From the NCBI GenBank assembly GCA_002418725.1, contig DIER01000048.1, positions 1 through 9,102 on the forward strand: a DNA stretch of 9,102 nucleotides, given 5' to 3'. The notes below the pieces were generated by a model. That model was given only the letters and a program-made list of their open reading frames with translations. It was not told where the DNA came from and made no database searches. Shown here piece by piece: positions 1-6,589 of this stretch (position 1 is its first letter; every line of letters begins with the position of its first letter). This DNA is from Acholeplasmataceae bacterium UBA5769 (GTDB lineage: Bacteria; Bacillota_I; Bacilli_A; Acholeplasmatales; Acholeplasmataceae). A program made the position numbers and the translations under genes.

Positions 1-90
1 GTCCTACATGTATATATTAGGAGAATAAGTCTAGGTATCTCAAGAGTTCAATTTTTGAAGTTCGATAAAAGATGTTTAAATCATATTTAA
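1..90 (+). other. Left edge: possible tail of an upstream gene
   Basis: Reading frame 1 is open from the first base to a TAA at 88-90 (29 codons). Frame 2 closes at a TAA at 26-28. Either could be the end of a gene that begins outside the window, and neither short peptide is recognisable. An AGGAG at 19-23 resembles a ribosome binding site, but no start codon follows at a useful distance. Nothing else is supported here. Confidence 0.2.
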
Positions 91-128
91 CAACTGGTAT
101 AATGTATTCAAGAAATGGATGTGTTTAT

Positions 129-938
129 ATGAAATATCTTACAATGAGTAATGGATTAAAAATTCCTGTATTGGGAACAGGAACAAATACTTTTGGAAAA
201 GAAAACAACAATTTTAACGGCAAGATCACATTTGACACAAGAGAACTTCGATCTGCAATTGAATTAGGCTATAGACTCATAGATACTGCAATATATTATC
301 GCAATGAAGCAGTTATAGGAAAAGCAGTTAAGGAATCTGGCATTGATCGAAGCGAGTTCTTTATTACCTCAAAAATCCCTCAAGATAAAGCGTTTATTGA
401 GACCAATGAACTTGTTATATATAACGTAGAACAATCACTTCAAGCACTCAATTTAGGTTATATTGATCTTTACCTCATTCATTTTCCGCTGGAATCACAT
501 GAAGAAAATATACGAGTTTGGCAGATATTAGAAACCTATGTTGATCAAGGTCTCATTAAATCCATTGGTGTATCCAACTTCAATGAAGAACAACTTGCGT
601 ATCTTATGAAACATACAAGAATTAAACCTGTGCTCAATCAATTTCAGTCGTATCCTGGTAAACACCAGCAATCATTGATCGATTTTTGTCAATCAAATGA
701 CGTCATTCCACAGGCGTATCAATCGTTTGCAAAATTAGATGCTAAGATAAAAGACATCCTAATAGAACTGGCAAAACCATATAAAAAAACATGGAGTCAG
801 GTCATTCTCAATTATCAAATCAATCAAGGATTGGTAGTCATTCCTAAATCCCATAACAAACAACACCAATTTGAAAATATCAATGTTTTTGATTTTGAAT
901 TATCAAAGAACGACATAGAAACGATTAAGAACTTATAG
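129..938 (+). CDS. Aldo/keto reductase (AKR family oxidoreductase)
   Basis: This is a cytoplasmic NAD(P)H-dependent oxidoreductase of the aldo/keto reductase superfamily, which reduces aldehydes or ketones on a TIM barrel. With the start at 129 it has 269 residues, close to the usual 270-280 of bacterial short-type members. The catalytic tetrad is visible as Asp52 (in GYRLIDTA), Tyr57 (in the YRNE motif), Lys82 (in TSKI) and His118 (in LIHFP). Family signatures IGVSNF (146-151) and IPKS (248-251, cofactor phosphate side) are present. The open frame extends back to an ATG at 72, but those 19 extra residues do not resemble the family, whose members begin close to the MKYLTMSNGLKIPVLG segment found at 129. 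Neither start has a good ribosome binding site. Between residues 23 and 37 there is a short Asn-rich segment where other members have a tighter turn. Substrate cannot be told from sequence. The gene ends just before a strong terminator. Confidence 0.9.
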   Translation: MKYLTMSNGLKIPVLGTGTNTFGKENNNFNGKITFDTRELRSAIELGYRLIDTAIYYRNEAVIGKAVKESGIDRSEFFITSKIPQDKAFIETNELVIYNVEQSLQALNLGYIDLYLIHFPLESHEENIRVWQILETYVDQGLIKSIGVSNFNEEQLAYLMKHTRIKPVLNQFQSYPGKHQQSLIDFCQSNDVIPQAYQSFAKLDAKIKDILIELAKPYKKTWSQVILNYQINQGLVVIPKSHNKQHQFENINVFDFELSKNDIETIKNL

Positions 939-957
939 TTTAGCATCCTTCATCATG

Positions 958-986
958 TTGCTTTATGCACTCAATAGGTATAAAAT
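958..986 (+). promoter_or_regulatory. Candidate sigma-70 type promoter upstream of the RCC1 lipoprotein gene
   Basis: TTGCTT (958-963) is followed after 17 bases by TAAAAT (981-986). The -10 matches the consensus in five of six positions and the -35 in three of six. It lies between the end of the aldo/keto reductase gene and a terminator hairpin, so a transcript starting near 993 would have to pass the hairpin at 1012-1045 before reaching the gene at 1084. This is the best candidate I find for that gene, but it is not strong. Confidence 0.35.
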
Positions 987-1011
987 ACGAATATAGAGAA
1001 ATCAAATATAT

Positions 1012-1045
1012 ACGCAACGAGAGTTTTATCTCTTGTTGCGTTTTT
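1012..1045 (+). terminator. Rho-independent terminator after the aldo/keto reductase gene
   Basis: A 12-base-pair stem joins ACGCAACGAGAG (1012-1023) to CTCTTGTTGCGT (1030-1041), with one G-U wobble, a six-base loop TTTTAT, and a run of five T (1041-1045). It ends the reductase transcript. It also lies only 38 bases before the next start codon, so it could attenuate transcription of that gene. Confidence 0.85.
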
Positions 1046-1083
1046 ACTTAAAGTTGATGATTGTTTGAAAGGAGGAGATTTTC

Positions 1084-3348
1084 ATGCGTAAATTCATCGT
1101 TTTATTGACATTTTTGTTATACACCTTTGTAATGATCTCATGCACTAAACAACTTAGTATTTTCATTAGCTTTGTTGAAAATGGAGGGAATGATGTAGAG
1201 GATATCACCGTAACAGAGTCAAACACAAACATCGATTTACCTATTCCAGTGCGAACGGGATATACGTTTGATAGATGGTATGTGGACGAATCTTTAACAG
1301 AGCCCTTTGTTGCAATTTTTCTAACACAATCCTCCATCACACTTTATGCAAAGTGGACCATCAATCGGTATACCATCACATTTGAGACGAATGATGGAAC
1401 ACAGGTCGATGCTATGACACAAGATTATCATAGCAATGTTTTAGCACCCAACGACCCAGGAAAAGTAGGCTATACGTTTGATGGATGGTACAGCAATCCA
1501 AACTTAACAACAGCTTATGCATTTACAACCATGCCAGCGGAAAATATGACTCTATACGCGAAGTGGATTATCAACTCATATACGCTACGTTTTCTAGATG
1601 AAGACAATACGGTTCTACAAACAACGACTTTTGAATACAATGCAGACTTAAGTGAAGTTATCCCTCCAGCAGCTACTAAAGAAGGCTATAGTTTTGCAGG
1701 TTGGGACAAAACACTTCCTCAAACGATGCCAGCAGCTCACGTAAATTTAAAAGCAACGTACACCATCAATTCATATACCATCACATTTGAAACAAACGAG
1801 GGAACACAGGTTGATGACATCACACAAAACTATCAAACAGATGTTATAGCTCCCAACGACCCAGAAAAAATAGGTCACACGTTTGATGGTTGGTATAGCG
1901 ACATAGACTTTAAGACTCCATACACATTTGAAACGATGCCTGCAGAAAACATCACGTTATATGCGAAGTGGAACATCAATCCATATGGGATAACATTTTA
2001 TATAACAGATGCTCATGATCTGTTAAATGATATTATTTTATATCCTGGAGATATTGTCCTTCAAGTGTGTTCTGGAGAATCACATTATGCGGTTTTAACC
2101 TCAAATGGAAGACTCTTTATGTGGGGAGAAAATGACTATGGTCAGTTGGGTGATGATACAAACTTTTGGCATCCAGATCCCGTCGAAATCACACCATATT
2201 TTAGTTTAGATGAAGGTGATAAGATTATTCATGTTTCCTTAGGAGGGAAATTTTCTTCAGCTTTAACTTCAAATGGAAGACTCTTTATGTGGGGCTACAA
2301 TTACTATGGTCAACTAGGAGATAACACCACCATCAGCAGATCAACTCCCACAGACATTACGGATCGCTTTAATCTTGTAAGTGGTGATAAGATCATTCAA
2401 GTTTCACTGGGTATTTTATATTACTCAGCAGCTTTAACCTCAAACGGAAGGCTTTTTATGTGGGGATTTAATGAATACGGTCAATTGGGAGAAATCAGCT
2501 GGATGGATCGCATCACACCATTTGATATAACACATTATTTCTATTTAGAAAGCAATGATAAAATCATCCAAGTGTCGTTAGGTGGTCTTCATTCATCAGC
2601 TTTGACATCCAGTGGAAGACTCTTTATGTGGGGATATAATGACTACGGACAATTGGGGAATGATAGTCTCATAACCACTTCACTACCACGAGATATCACA
2701 GGTCGTTTTAATCTCGTGAGTGGAGATCGCATCGTCTTCGTATCTTTAGGTTTATACCATTCATCAGTTTTGACATCCAGCGGAAGACTTTTCACGTATG
2801 GGCTAAATTCTTATGGCCAACTTGGAGACAATACAGATAACGATAAAAAAGTTCCAACAGAAATAACACATCATTTTATATTGGATAGTGGTGATCGGGT
2901 CATTAAAGTTTCAATGGGGTGGATGCACTCCTCTGCATTAACCTTAAACGGAAGATTCTTCACATGGGGTAGAAATGAAAGTGGTCAATTAGGGGATAAT
3001 ACAACCATACATCGCTATGTTCCAACCGAGATTACAAACCACTTTGGACTGTTAGATGATCAATTGATTCAAATCTCTTTAGGTTTTAACCATACGTCGA
3101 CTTTAACTTCAAGCGGAAAAGTTTTTATGTGGGGATGGGGGGCGTTATTACCTATCGAACGTATCATCTATACATATGAGCGCGAGGTGATTCATTATAA
3201 CTATCATAGCGAGATTAACTATATACCAACACGAGAGGGTTATATCTTTGATGGATGGTATCTTGATGAAAAAATGACGACACCACTCGATATAGACCAC
3301 ATGCATGCAGAAACTCTCACACTATATGGGAGATGGATTATAGAATAG
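1084..3348 (+). CDS. Surface lipoprotein with InlB-type repeats and a seven-bladed RCC1-like propeller
   Basis: This is a predicted exported lipoprotein of 754 residues. A hydrophobic signal peptide ends in a lipobox MISC with the lipid-modified Cys at residue 20. Four InlB/Listeria-Bacteroides type repeats follow (about 26-93, 96-163, 166-228, 231-298), most with the hallmark GYTFDGWY and a closing LYAKW. Residues about 325-687 form an RCC1-like domain with seven copies of the LTSNGRLFMWG...YGQLG motif (motif Thr at 339, 395, 452, 508, 564, 620 and 675). The seventh copy lacks the GQLG part. A fifth InlB-type unit (about 690-753) ends the protein. There is no C-terminal anchor or sortase motif, so attachment is through the N-terminal lipid. 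RCC1-like propellers and InlB repeats usually mediate protein binding, so a surface binding or adhesion role is inferred; the partner is unknown. The start is fixed by a strong AAAGGAGGAG at 1068-1077. The start of the following gene has its own promoter-like sequence. Confidence 0.9.
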   Translation: MRKFIVLLTFLLYTFVMISCTKQLSIFISFVENGGNDVEDITVTESNTNIDLPIPVRTGYTFDRWYVDESLTEPFVAIFLTQSSITLYAKWTINRYTITFETNDGTQVDAMTQDYHSNVLAPNDPGKVGYTFDGWYSNPNLTTAYAFTTMPAENMTLYAKWIINSYTLRFLDEDNTVLQTTTFEYNADLSEVIPPAATKEGYSFAGWDKTLPQTMPAAHVNLKATYTINSYTITFETNEGTQVDDITQNYQTDVIAPNDPEKIGHTFDGWYSDIDFKTPYTFETMPAENITLYAKWNINPYGITFYITDAHDLLNDIILYPGDIVLQVCSGESHYAVLTSNGRLFMWGENDYGQLGDDTNFWHPDPVEITPYFSLDEGDKIIHVSLGGKFSSALTSNGRLFMWGYNYYGQLGDNTTISRSTPTDITDRFNLVSGDKIIQVSLGILYYSAALTSNGRLFMWGFNEYGQLGEISWMDRITPFDITHYFYLESNDKIIQVSLGGLHSSALTSSGRLFMWGYNDYGQLGNDSLITTSLPRDITGRFNLVSGDRIVFVSLGLYHSSVLTSSGRLFTYGLNSYGQLGDNTDNDKKVPTEITHHFILDSGDRVIKVSMGWMHSSALTLNGRFFTWGRNESGQLGDNTTIHRYVPTEITNHFGLLDDQLIQISLGFNHTSTLTSSGKVFMWGWGALLPIERIIYTYEREVIHYNYHSEINYIPTREGYIFDGWYLDEKMTTPLDIDHMHAETLTLYGRWIIE
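1159..1977 (+). repeat. Four tandem InlB-type repeats within the RCC1 lipoprotein gene
   Basis: Four units of about 63-68 codons each run from 1159-1362, 1369-1572, 1579-1767 and 1774-1977. Units two and four are much alike even at the DNA level: both open with TATACCATCACATTTGA and share GGAACACAGGT and CCCAACGACCCAG. Units one and three are divergent. Unit three is a different subtype with GYSFAGWDKT and closes with KATYT instead of LYAKW. The pattern points to duplication within the gene. Confidence 0.8.
2056..3144 (+). repeat. Seven RCC1-type repeats (beta-propeller blades)
   Basis: Seven repeats are spaced 56, 57, 56, 56, 56 and 55 residues apart, measured at the conserved LTSxGRxF motif. 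Seven blades is the number found in the RCC1 fold. The DNA of the core motif is also strongly conserved, for example GGAAGACTCTTTATGTGGGG at about 2107-2126, 2275-2294 and 2612-2631. Blade seven loses the GQLG segment and passes into an InlB-like unit. Confidence 0.85.
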
Positions 3349-3413
3349 ATTTGGATACAAGGTTAATCATTTACATGTGAAAGAAATGATCCATAGCATG
3401 TGATGAGTAACTA

Positions 3414-3442
3414 TTTACGCATCTATCACGAAGATGTATAAT
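3414..3442 (+). promoter_or_regulatory. Candidate promoter of the leucine-rich lipoprotein gene
   Basis: TTTACG (3414-3419) and a perfect TATAAT (3437-3442) are separated by 17 bases. Transcription would start near 3449, giving a leader of about 40 bases before the ATG at 3489. A clear GGAGGAAA ribosome binding site lies at 3478-3485. The gap 3349-3413 contains only a weak 7-bp hairpin without a T run, so read-through from the preceding lipoprotein gene is also possible. Confidence 0.6.
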
Positions 3443-3488
3443 CAAATTGCCAACACGATTAAGCATATAAATCATACGGAGGAAAGAT

Positions 3489-5195
3489 ATGAAAAAATCT
3501 ATTTATTGGATATTTTTTGGTGTTTTACTCATGATGGTGCTCACTGGTTGTAAAAAGCCAGCTGTATCATATACGATTTTATTTGAAACGAACGGAGGGA
3601 GTCCCCGCGATTCAATGATATTCAAACAAGGGGATACGTTTCATTTGCCAGAAGACCCTACAAAAGATGGCTATATTTTTGAAGGGTGGTTTATGGATGT
3701 TCATTTCAATATAATCTTTACGATGGAAAATCTTTTGGCATCCGAAAACAGCACATTAACATTATATGCTAAATGGTCATCTACGGATAGCGAGCTTACC
3801 CAAATATTGAAACATATATATCAACTTGCTATAGATTCTAACACCTTTGAAGGTACTTATGAAGAATGGTTAGAAACGGTAAGAGGACCACAAGGATTAC
3901 CAGGAGAAAAGGGACAAGATGGGTACACACCTTATATCGGTGAAAATGGAAACTGGTTTATCAATGATCTTGATACACAGGTTTTTGCAGGTTATTATTA
4001 TCCCGAAATTCCCTCAACAGGAGCGTTTACGTTCGCTGTCAATAGTGATGGAGCATCCTATTATATACTAAGTTATACAGGTCTAGATCGGTATGTTAGT
4101 ATCCCCAAATACCACTTAGGATATCCGGTAACATCCATCGGACCCTCTGTCTTCCAAGACAATGATGTGATCATGAGTGTTTTCATTCCAAAGTTTATCG
4201 TTGATATTGAAGACTACGCCTTCTGTGGTGCGATTCATCTTGAAAATGTCATTTTAGAAGAAGGTAGCGAACTCGAAACGATTGGTGATTATGCATTCAA
4301 TGAAGCTAACGCACTTAAGAGTATCACTATCCCTCAGTCTGTCACCTACATTGGAGATTTCGCATTTCACGCTGCTAACAAGTTAGAAACGGTAACCATC
4401 GAAGAAGATAGTCAGCTAACATATATCGGAACATATGCGTTTGCTGATGCGAGTTCTCTAACTGAAATTTTTATTCCAAAGGGAATCACAGACATTAAAG
4501 ATCACACATTTTATCGAACAAATGCACTGCAGCGTATTACATTTGAAGAAGGCATTCAGTTGAACTTCATTGGAGAATACGCATTTTATTGGAATGCATC
4601 GCTATCTGAAATCAATTTTCCTGAAACTCTTAAAGAGATAAAAATGTCAGCTTTTGAATCTTCAACTGGACTTTTGTCTATTCATATTCCAGCAAGTGTC
4701 ACAGACATTGGTACTGAAGCTTTTGCTGGAACTACCAATGTGACATCAGTAACCTTTGGTGAAAATAGTCAGTTAACGGGTATTCGTAATTATACCTTCT
4801 ATCTTGCAACATCCTTAACGACAATCACTATCCCAGCAAACGTGACATGGATTGGAGAAAATGCATTTGATAGTGCGAGTTTGTTAGAAACAGTTCATTT
4901 TGAATCCGGAAGCAAGTTAACGAGTATTGGTCGTTACGCGTTTAGATATTGTCATAAGTTGACTATTGTGAGAATTCCAACTGGTGTTAAAACGATCGCC
5001 TCATATGCCTTTTATATGACTCATGATCTCACAACGGTCTATATTCCACTAAGTGTGACCTTCATCGGTGCTTATGCGTTTCATGGCTCTTCAAATCTAA
5101 CCATTTGTGTTGAAGCATTTAGTAAACCAGATTTATGGGATACAAATTGGAATTCATCTGGTGCACCGGTGATTTGGGGTTATATTTGGATGTAG
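3489..5195 (+). CDS. Surface lipoprotein with InlB repeat, collagen-like segment and BspA-type leucine-rich repeats
   Basis: This predicted lipoprotein has 568 residues. The signal peptide ends in a classical lipobox LTGC with Cys21. One InlB-type repeat follows (about 27-95, with GYIFEGWF and LYAKW). Residues 121-133 carry the EGTYEEWLETVRG linker motif often seen ahead of collagen-like segments in Firmicutes surface proteins. Four Gly-X-Y triplets follow (133-144, ending at Gly145), then YTPYIGENGNWFI. Residues about 200-535 are BspA-type (TpLRR, LRR_5) leucine-rich repeats with the pattern SLTEIxIPxxVTxIGxxAF. I count 14 Phe anchors, from 222 to 531. Proteins of this kind are cell-surface binding proteins in other bacteria, sometimes adhesins; the ligand here is unknown. 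The C-terminus has no anchor. A perfect GGAGG supports the start. The gene has its own promoter candidate and a strong terminator. Confidence 0.9.
   Translation: MKKSIYWIFFGVLLMMVLTGCKKPAVSYTILFETNGGSPRDSMIFKQGDTFHLPEDPTKDGYIFEGWFMDVHFNIIFTMENLLASENSTLTLYAKWSSTDSELTQILKHIYQLAIDSNTFEGTYEEWLETVRGPQGLPGEKGQDGYTPYIGENGNWFINDLDTQVFAGYYYPEIPSTGAFTFAVNSDGASYYILSYTGLDRYVSIPKYHLGYPVTSIGPSVFQDNDVIMSVFIPKFIVDIEDYAFCGAIHLENVILEEGSELETIGDYAFNEANALKSITIPQSVTYIGDFAFHAANKLETVTIEEDSQLTYIGTYAFADASSLTEIFIPKGITDIKDHTFYRTNALQRITFEEGIQLNFIGEYAFYWNASLSEINFPETLKEIKMSAFESSTGLLSIHIPASVTDIGTEAFAGTTNVTSVTFGENSQLTGIRNYTFYLATSLTTITIPANVTWIGENAFDSASLLETVHFESGSKLTSIGRYAFRYCHKLTIVRIPTGVKTIASYAFYMTHDLTTVYIPLSVTFIGAYAFHGSSNLTICVEAFSKPDLWDTNWNSSGAPVIWGYIWM
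3885..3923 (+). repeat. Short collagen-like Gly-X-Y run
   Basis: Residues 133-145 of the leucine-rich lipoprotein read GPQ GLP GEK GQD G, four exact triplets with Pro at X or Y positions. Four triplets are too few to form a stable triple helix alone, so this is more likely a linker or a remnant of a longer collagen-like stretch. Confidence 0.65.
4086..5093 (+). repeat. Array of about 14 BspA-type leucine-rich repeats
   Basis: The conserved Phe of the AF motif falls at residues 222, 245, 270, 293, 318, 341, 366, 389, 412, 437, 460, 485, 508 and 531. The spacing alternates between 23 and 25 residues, broken by two consecutive 23s at 366-412 and again at 485-531. The 25-residue units carry an acidic insert of the EExSQL type; the 23-residue units carry IPxxVTxIG. 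Confidence 0.85.
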
Positions 5196-5266
5196 CAAAA
5201 AGGCAATTCTTTTGTGTGGATGAACTTATACATGCGCATCTTTCAACATCGTTAAAAAATTATCTG

Positions 5267-5295
5267 GCTCTTCTTACTCACAAGAAGAGCTTTTT
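5267..5295 (+). terminator. Rho-independent terminator after the leucine-rich lipoprotein gene
   Basis: A perfect nine-base-pair stem pairs GCTCTTCTT (5267-5275) with AAGAAGAGC (5282-5290), with a six-base loop ACTCAC and five T (5291-5295). It is 72 bases beyond the stop codon and just upstream of the next promoter. Confidence 0.9.
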
Positions 5296-5312
5296 GTTAT
5301 AGATAAACAACG

Positions 5313-5340
5313 TTGAAAAATGATGTATATCTTGTATAAT
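5313..5340 (+). promoter_or_regulatory. Strong candidate promoter of the phosphotransferase gene
   Basis: TTGAAA (5313-5318, five of six matches) and TATAAT (5335-5340, perfect) are separated by 16 bases. This is the best -35/-10 pair in the window. Transcription would start near 5347, leaving a leader of about 140 bases before the ATG at 5488. In the leader I see only a small hairpin (TGATGA 5433-5438 with TCATCA 5445-5450), no T-box sequence and no recognisable riboswitch. Confidence 0.75.
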
Positions 5341-5487
5341 GGTTTTGGCATAAACGGTTAGTATCATCAACAAAAAGTCATTATGTTTAGATGATCAGAT
5401 CTAATGTTTGTCGTTAGTGAGTATGCATTCAGTGATGAGTTTTTTCATCATTATTCATCAAATAATTAAAAAAAGAGAGGGTCAATC

Positions 5488-6399
5488 ATGAAAGATTTCA
5501 TGCACGAACAATTGAAATACATAGAAGGACATGAAAACTTTATATCCATCCAAAAAATAGACATCGGCTGGTCAAGTGACCAAAAATATGATGTGAAAAC
5601 AAAACAAGGACAAAGATATGTATTAAGAGTATCAGATATCAAACATTATGAATTTAAGAAAAAAGAATATGAAGTAATAAAGCTTTTTAGCACGCTTGGC
5701 TTTGACATGTCTCAGCCCATTCATTTTGGAAAAGCAGAAGATGATTCATTTTGTTACATGCTGTTGTCTTATGTTGAAGGTGAATCTCTAGAAGATGCCT
5801 TGCCGAAACTAGACGAACATAAACAGTACCAATTAGGATTAGAAGCAGGCTCTATTTTAAAGAAAATTCATCAATTGCAAGTGCCGGACGCATTTAAACA
5901 TGACGTACATATACAAACAAAAAAACTTAATCAACTGCATGCTTACGAAACTTCTAATCTTCGTATGCCAGGAGATCAGCAAGTGATTGATTTTATTAAG
6001 AAACATATACACTTAATGGGCAATCAGCCTTCAACTTTCCAGCACGGGGATTTTCATCCTGGGAATTTGATTTTAACGAATGACTTTAGAGTAGGTGTGA
6101 TTGATTTTAATCGCTGGGATGTCTTAGACCCGTATGAGGAATTTTACAAACTAGAATGTTTTTCATCAGCCATCAGCATTCCTTTTTCAAAAGGTCAGAT
6201 TGATGCTTATTTTAATCATCATATACCTCGTGATTTTTGGGAGACATTAGCTGTATATGCGGCACATGTTGCTGTTTACAGCATAAAATGGGCAGAAAAA
6301 TTTGGAGAAGAGGATGTCAATCATATGAAAAAAATGTATTACATGATTTTAGACCACTATGATAATTTTAATCACATCATTCCTTCGTGGTATCGATAG
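5488..6399 (+). CDS. Aminoglycoside/choline phosphotransferase-fold kinase
   Basis: This 303-residue cytoplasmic protein belongs to the APH family, protein-kinase-fold enzymes that transfer phosphate from ATP to small molecules such as aminoglycosides, choline, homoserine or sugars. The catalytic loop HGDFHPGN spans residues 186-193, with Asp188 as catalytic base and Asn193 as a metal ligand. The second metal-binding Asp is Asp206 in VIDF (the DFG equivalent). In the N-lobe, YVLRVS places Arg47 where classic members have the ATP-binding Lys, a change that also occurs in family members annotated only generally. The substrate cannot be assigned, and calling it an antibiotic-resistance gene would go beyond the evidence. 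The start is supported by GAGAGGG at 5475-5481. It has its own strong promoter and stands between unrelated genes. I see no convincing terminator after it. Confidence 0.85.
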   Translation: MKDFMHEQLKYIEGHENFISIQKIDIGWSSDQKYDVKTKQGQRYVLRVSDIKHYEFKKKEYEVIKLFSTLGFDMSQPIHFGKAEDDSFCYMLLSYVEGESLEDALPKLDEHKQYQLGLEAGSILKKIHQLQVPDAFKHDVHIQTKKLNQLHAYETSNLRMPGDQQVIDFIKKHIHLMGNQPSTFQHGDFHPGNLILTNDFRVGVIDFNRWDVLDPYEEFYKLECFSSAISIPFSKGQIDAYFNHHIPRDFWETLAVYAAHVAVYSIKWAEKFGEEDVNHMKKMYYMILDHYDNFNHIIPSWYR

Positions 6400-6529
6400 A
6401 GAATCATTAACTCAGATAAAAAGAAAACAAACCGTTTCAACATTTTCATGTTTGATAAATGATCGACATGACCCGCTTAAAAAAGATAATTTTCCATGAG
6501 AATTTTCAATAAAGTATGCGTTGCATAAC
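6400..6529. other. Gap between phosphotransferase and trhO genes
   Basis: No coding region and no convincing terminator was found. A weak hairpin (TCATGT 6446-6451 with ACATGA 6466-6471, 14-base loop) has no T run. The stretch AAACCGTTT (about 6429-6437) is a short palindrome of unknown meaning. The phosphotransferase transcript may therefore run on toward trhO. Confidence 0.4.
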
Positions 6530-6577
6530 TTTTGATAACTTTAGATTTTTAAGTTAAGATGTTTATAGTTATCAAAA
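6530..6577. repeat. Perfect 11-bp inverted repeat across the trhO promoter
   Basis: TTTTGATAACT (6530-6540) and AGTTATCAAAA (6567-6577) are exact reverse complements separated by 26 bases. The left arm covers the candidate -35 box and the right arm ends at the ribosome binding site. A further copy of the half-motif, ATAACTTT at 6525-6532, lies ten bases upstream of the ATAACTTT at 6535-6542. The arrangement could be an operator for a dimeric regulator or an RNA hairpin. Confidence 0.55.
6532..6560 (+). promoter_or_regulatory. Candidate trhO promoter
   Basis: TTGATA (6532-6537) and TAAGAT (6555-6560) are separated by 17 bases, matching consensus in five and four of six positions. Transcription would start near 6567, giving a very short leader of about 23 bases with AGGAG at 6578-6582 before the ATG at 6590. 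Confidence 0.5.
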
Positions 6578-6589
6578 AGGAGTATTATC

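Noticed and set aside
72..128. N-terminal extension of the aldo/keto reductase from the ATG at 72
   Set aside because: The 19 residues do not look like the family's N-terminus and there is no good ribosome binding site; the ATG at 129 fits homologues better.
1044..1340. Reverse-strand open frame of 98 codons
   Set aside because: It lies opposite the start of the RCC1 lipoprotein gene, has no ribosome binding site and its product resembles no protein; it is a shadow of the real gene.
3366..3390. Hairpin after the RCC1 lipoprotein gene
   Set aside because: Seven base pairs with an 11-base loop and no following T run; too weak to call a terminator.
1084..5195. CRISPR array or tandem DNA repeat element suggested by recurring short sequences
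   Set aside because: The recurrences are codon-level conservation of InlB, RCC1 and leucine-rich protein repeats within open reading frames.
5241..5318. Imperfect inverted repeat TTTCAACATCGTT and AACGTTGAAA around the terminator at 5267-5295
   Set aside because: The arms match only if three bases are skipped, and the distance is large; probably chance in AT-rich DNA.
5488..6399. Aminoglycoside resistance gene
   Set aside because: Only the general APH fold motifs are visible; the fold is shared by kinases of many small molecules and nothing in the context points to antibiotics.
6446..6471. Possible terminator after the phosphotransferase gene
   Set aside because: Six base pairs, 14-base loop and no T run.
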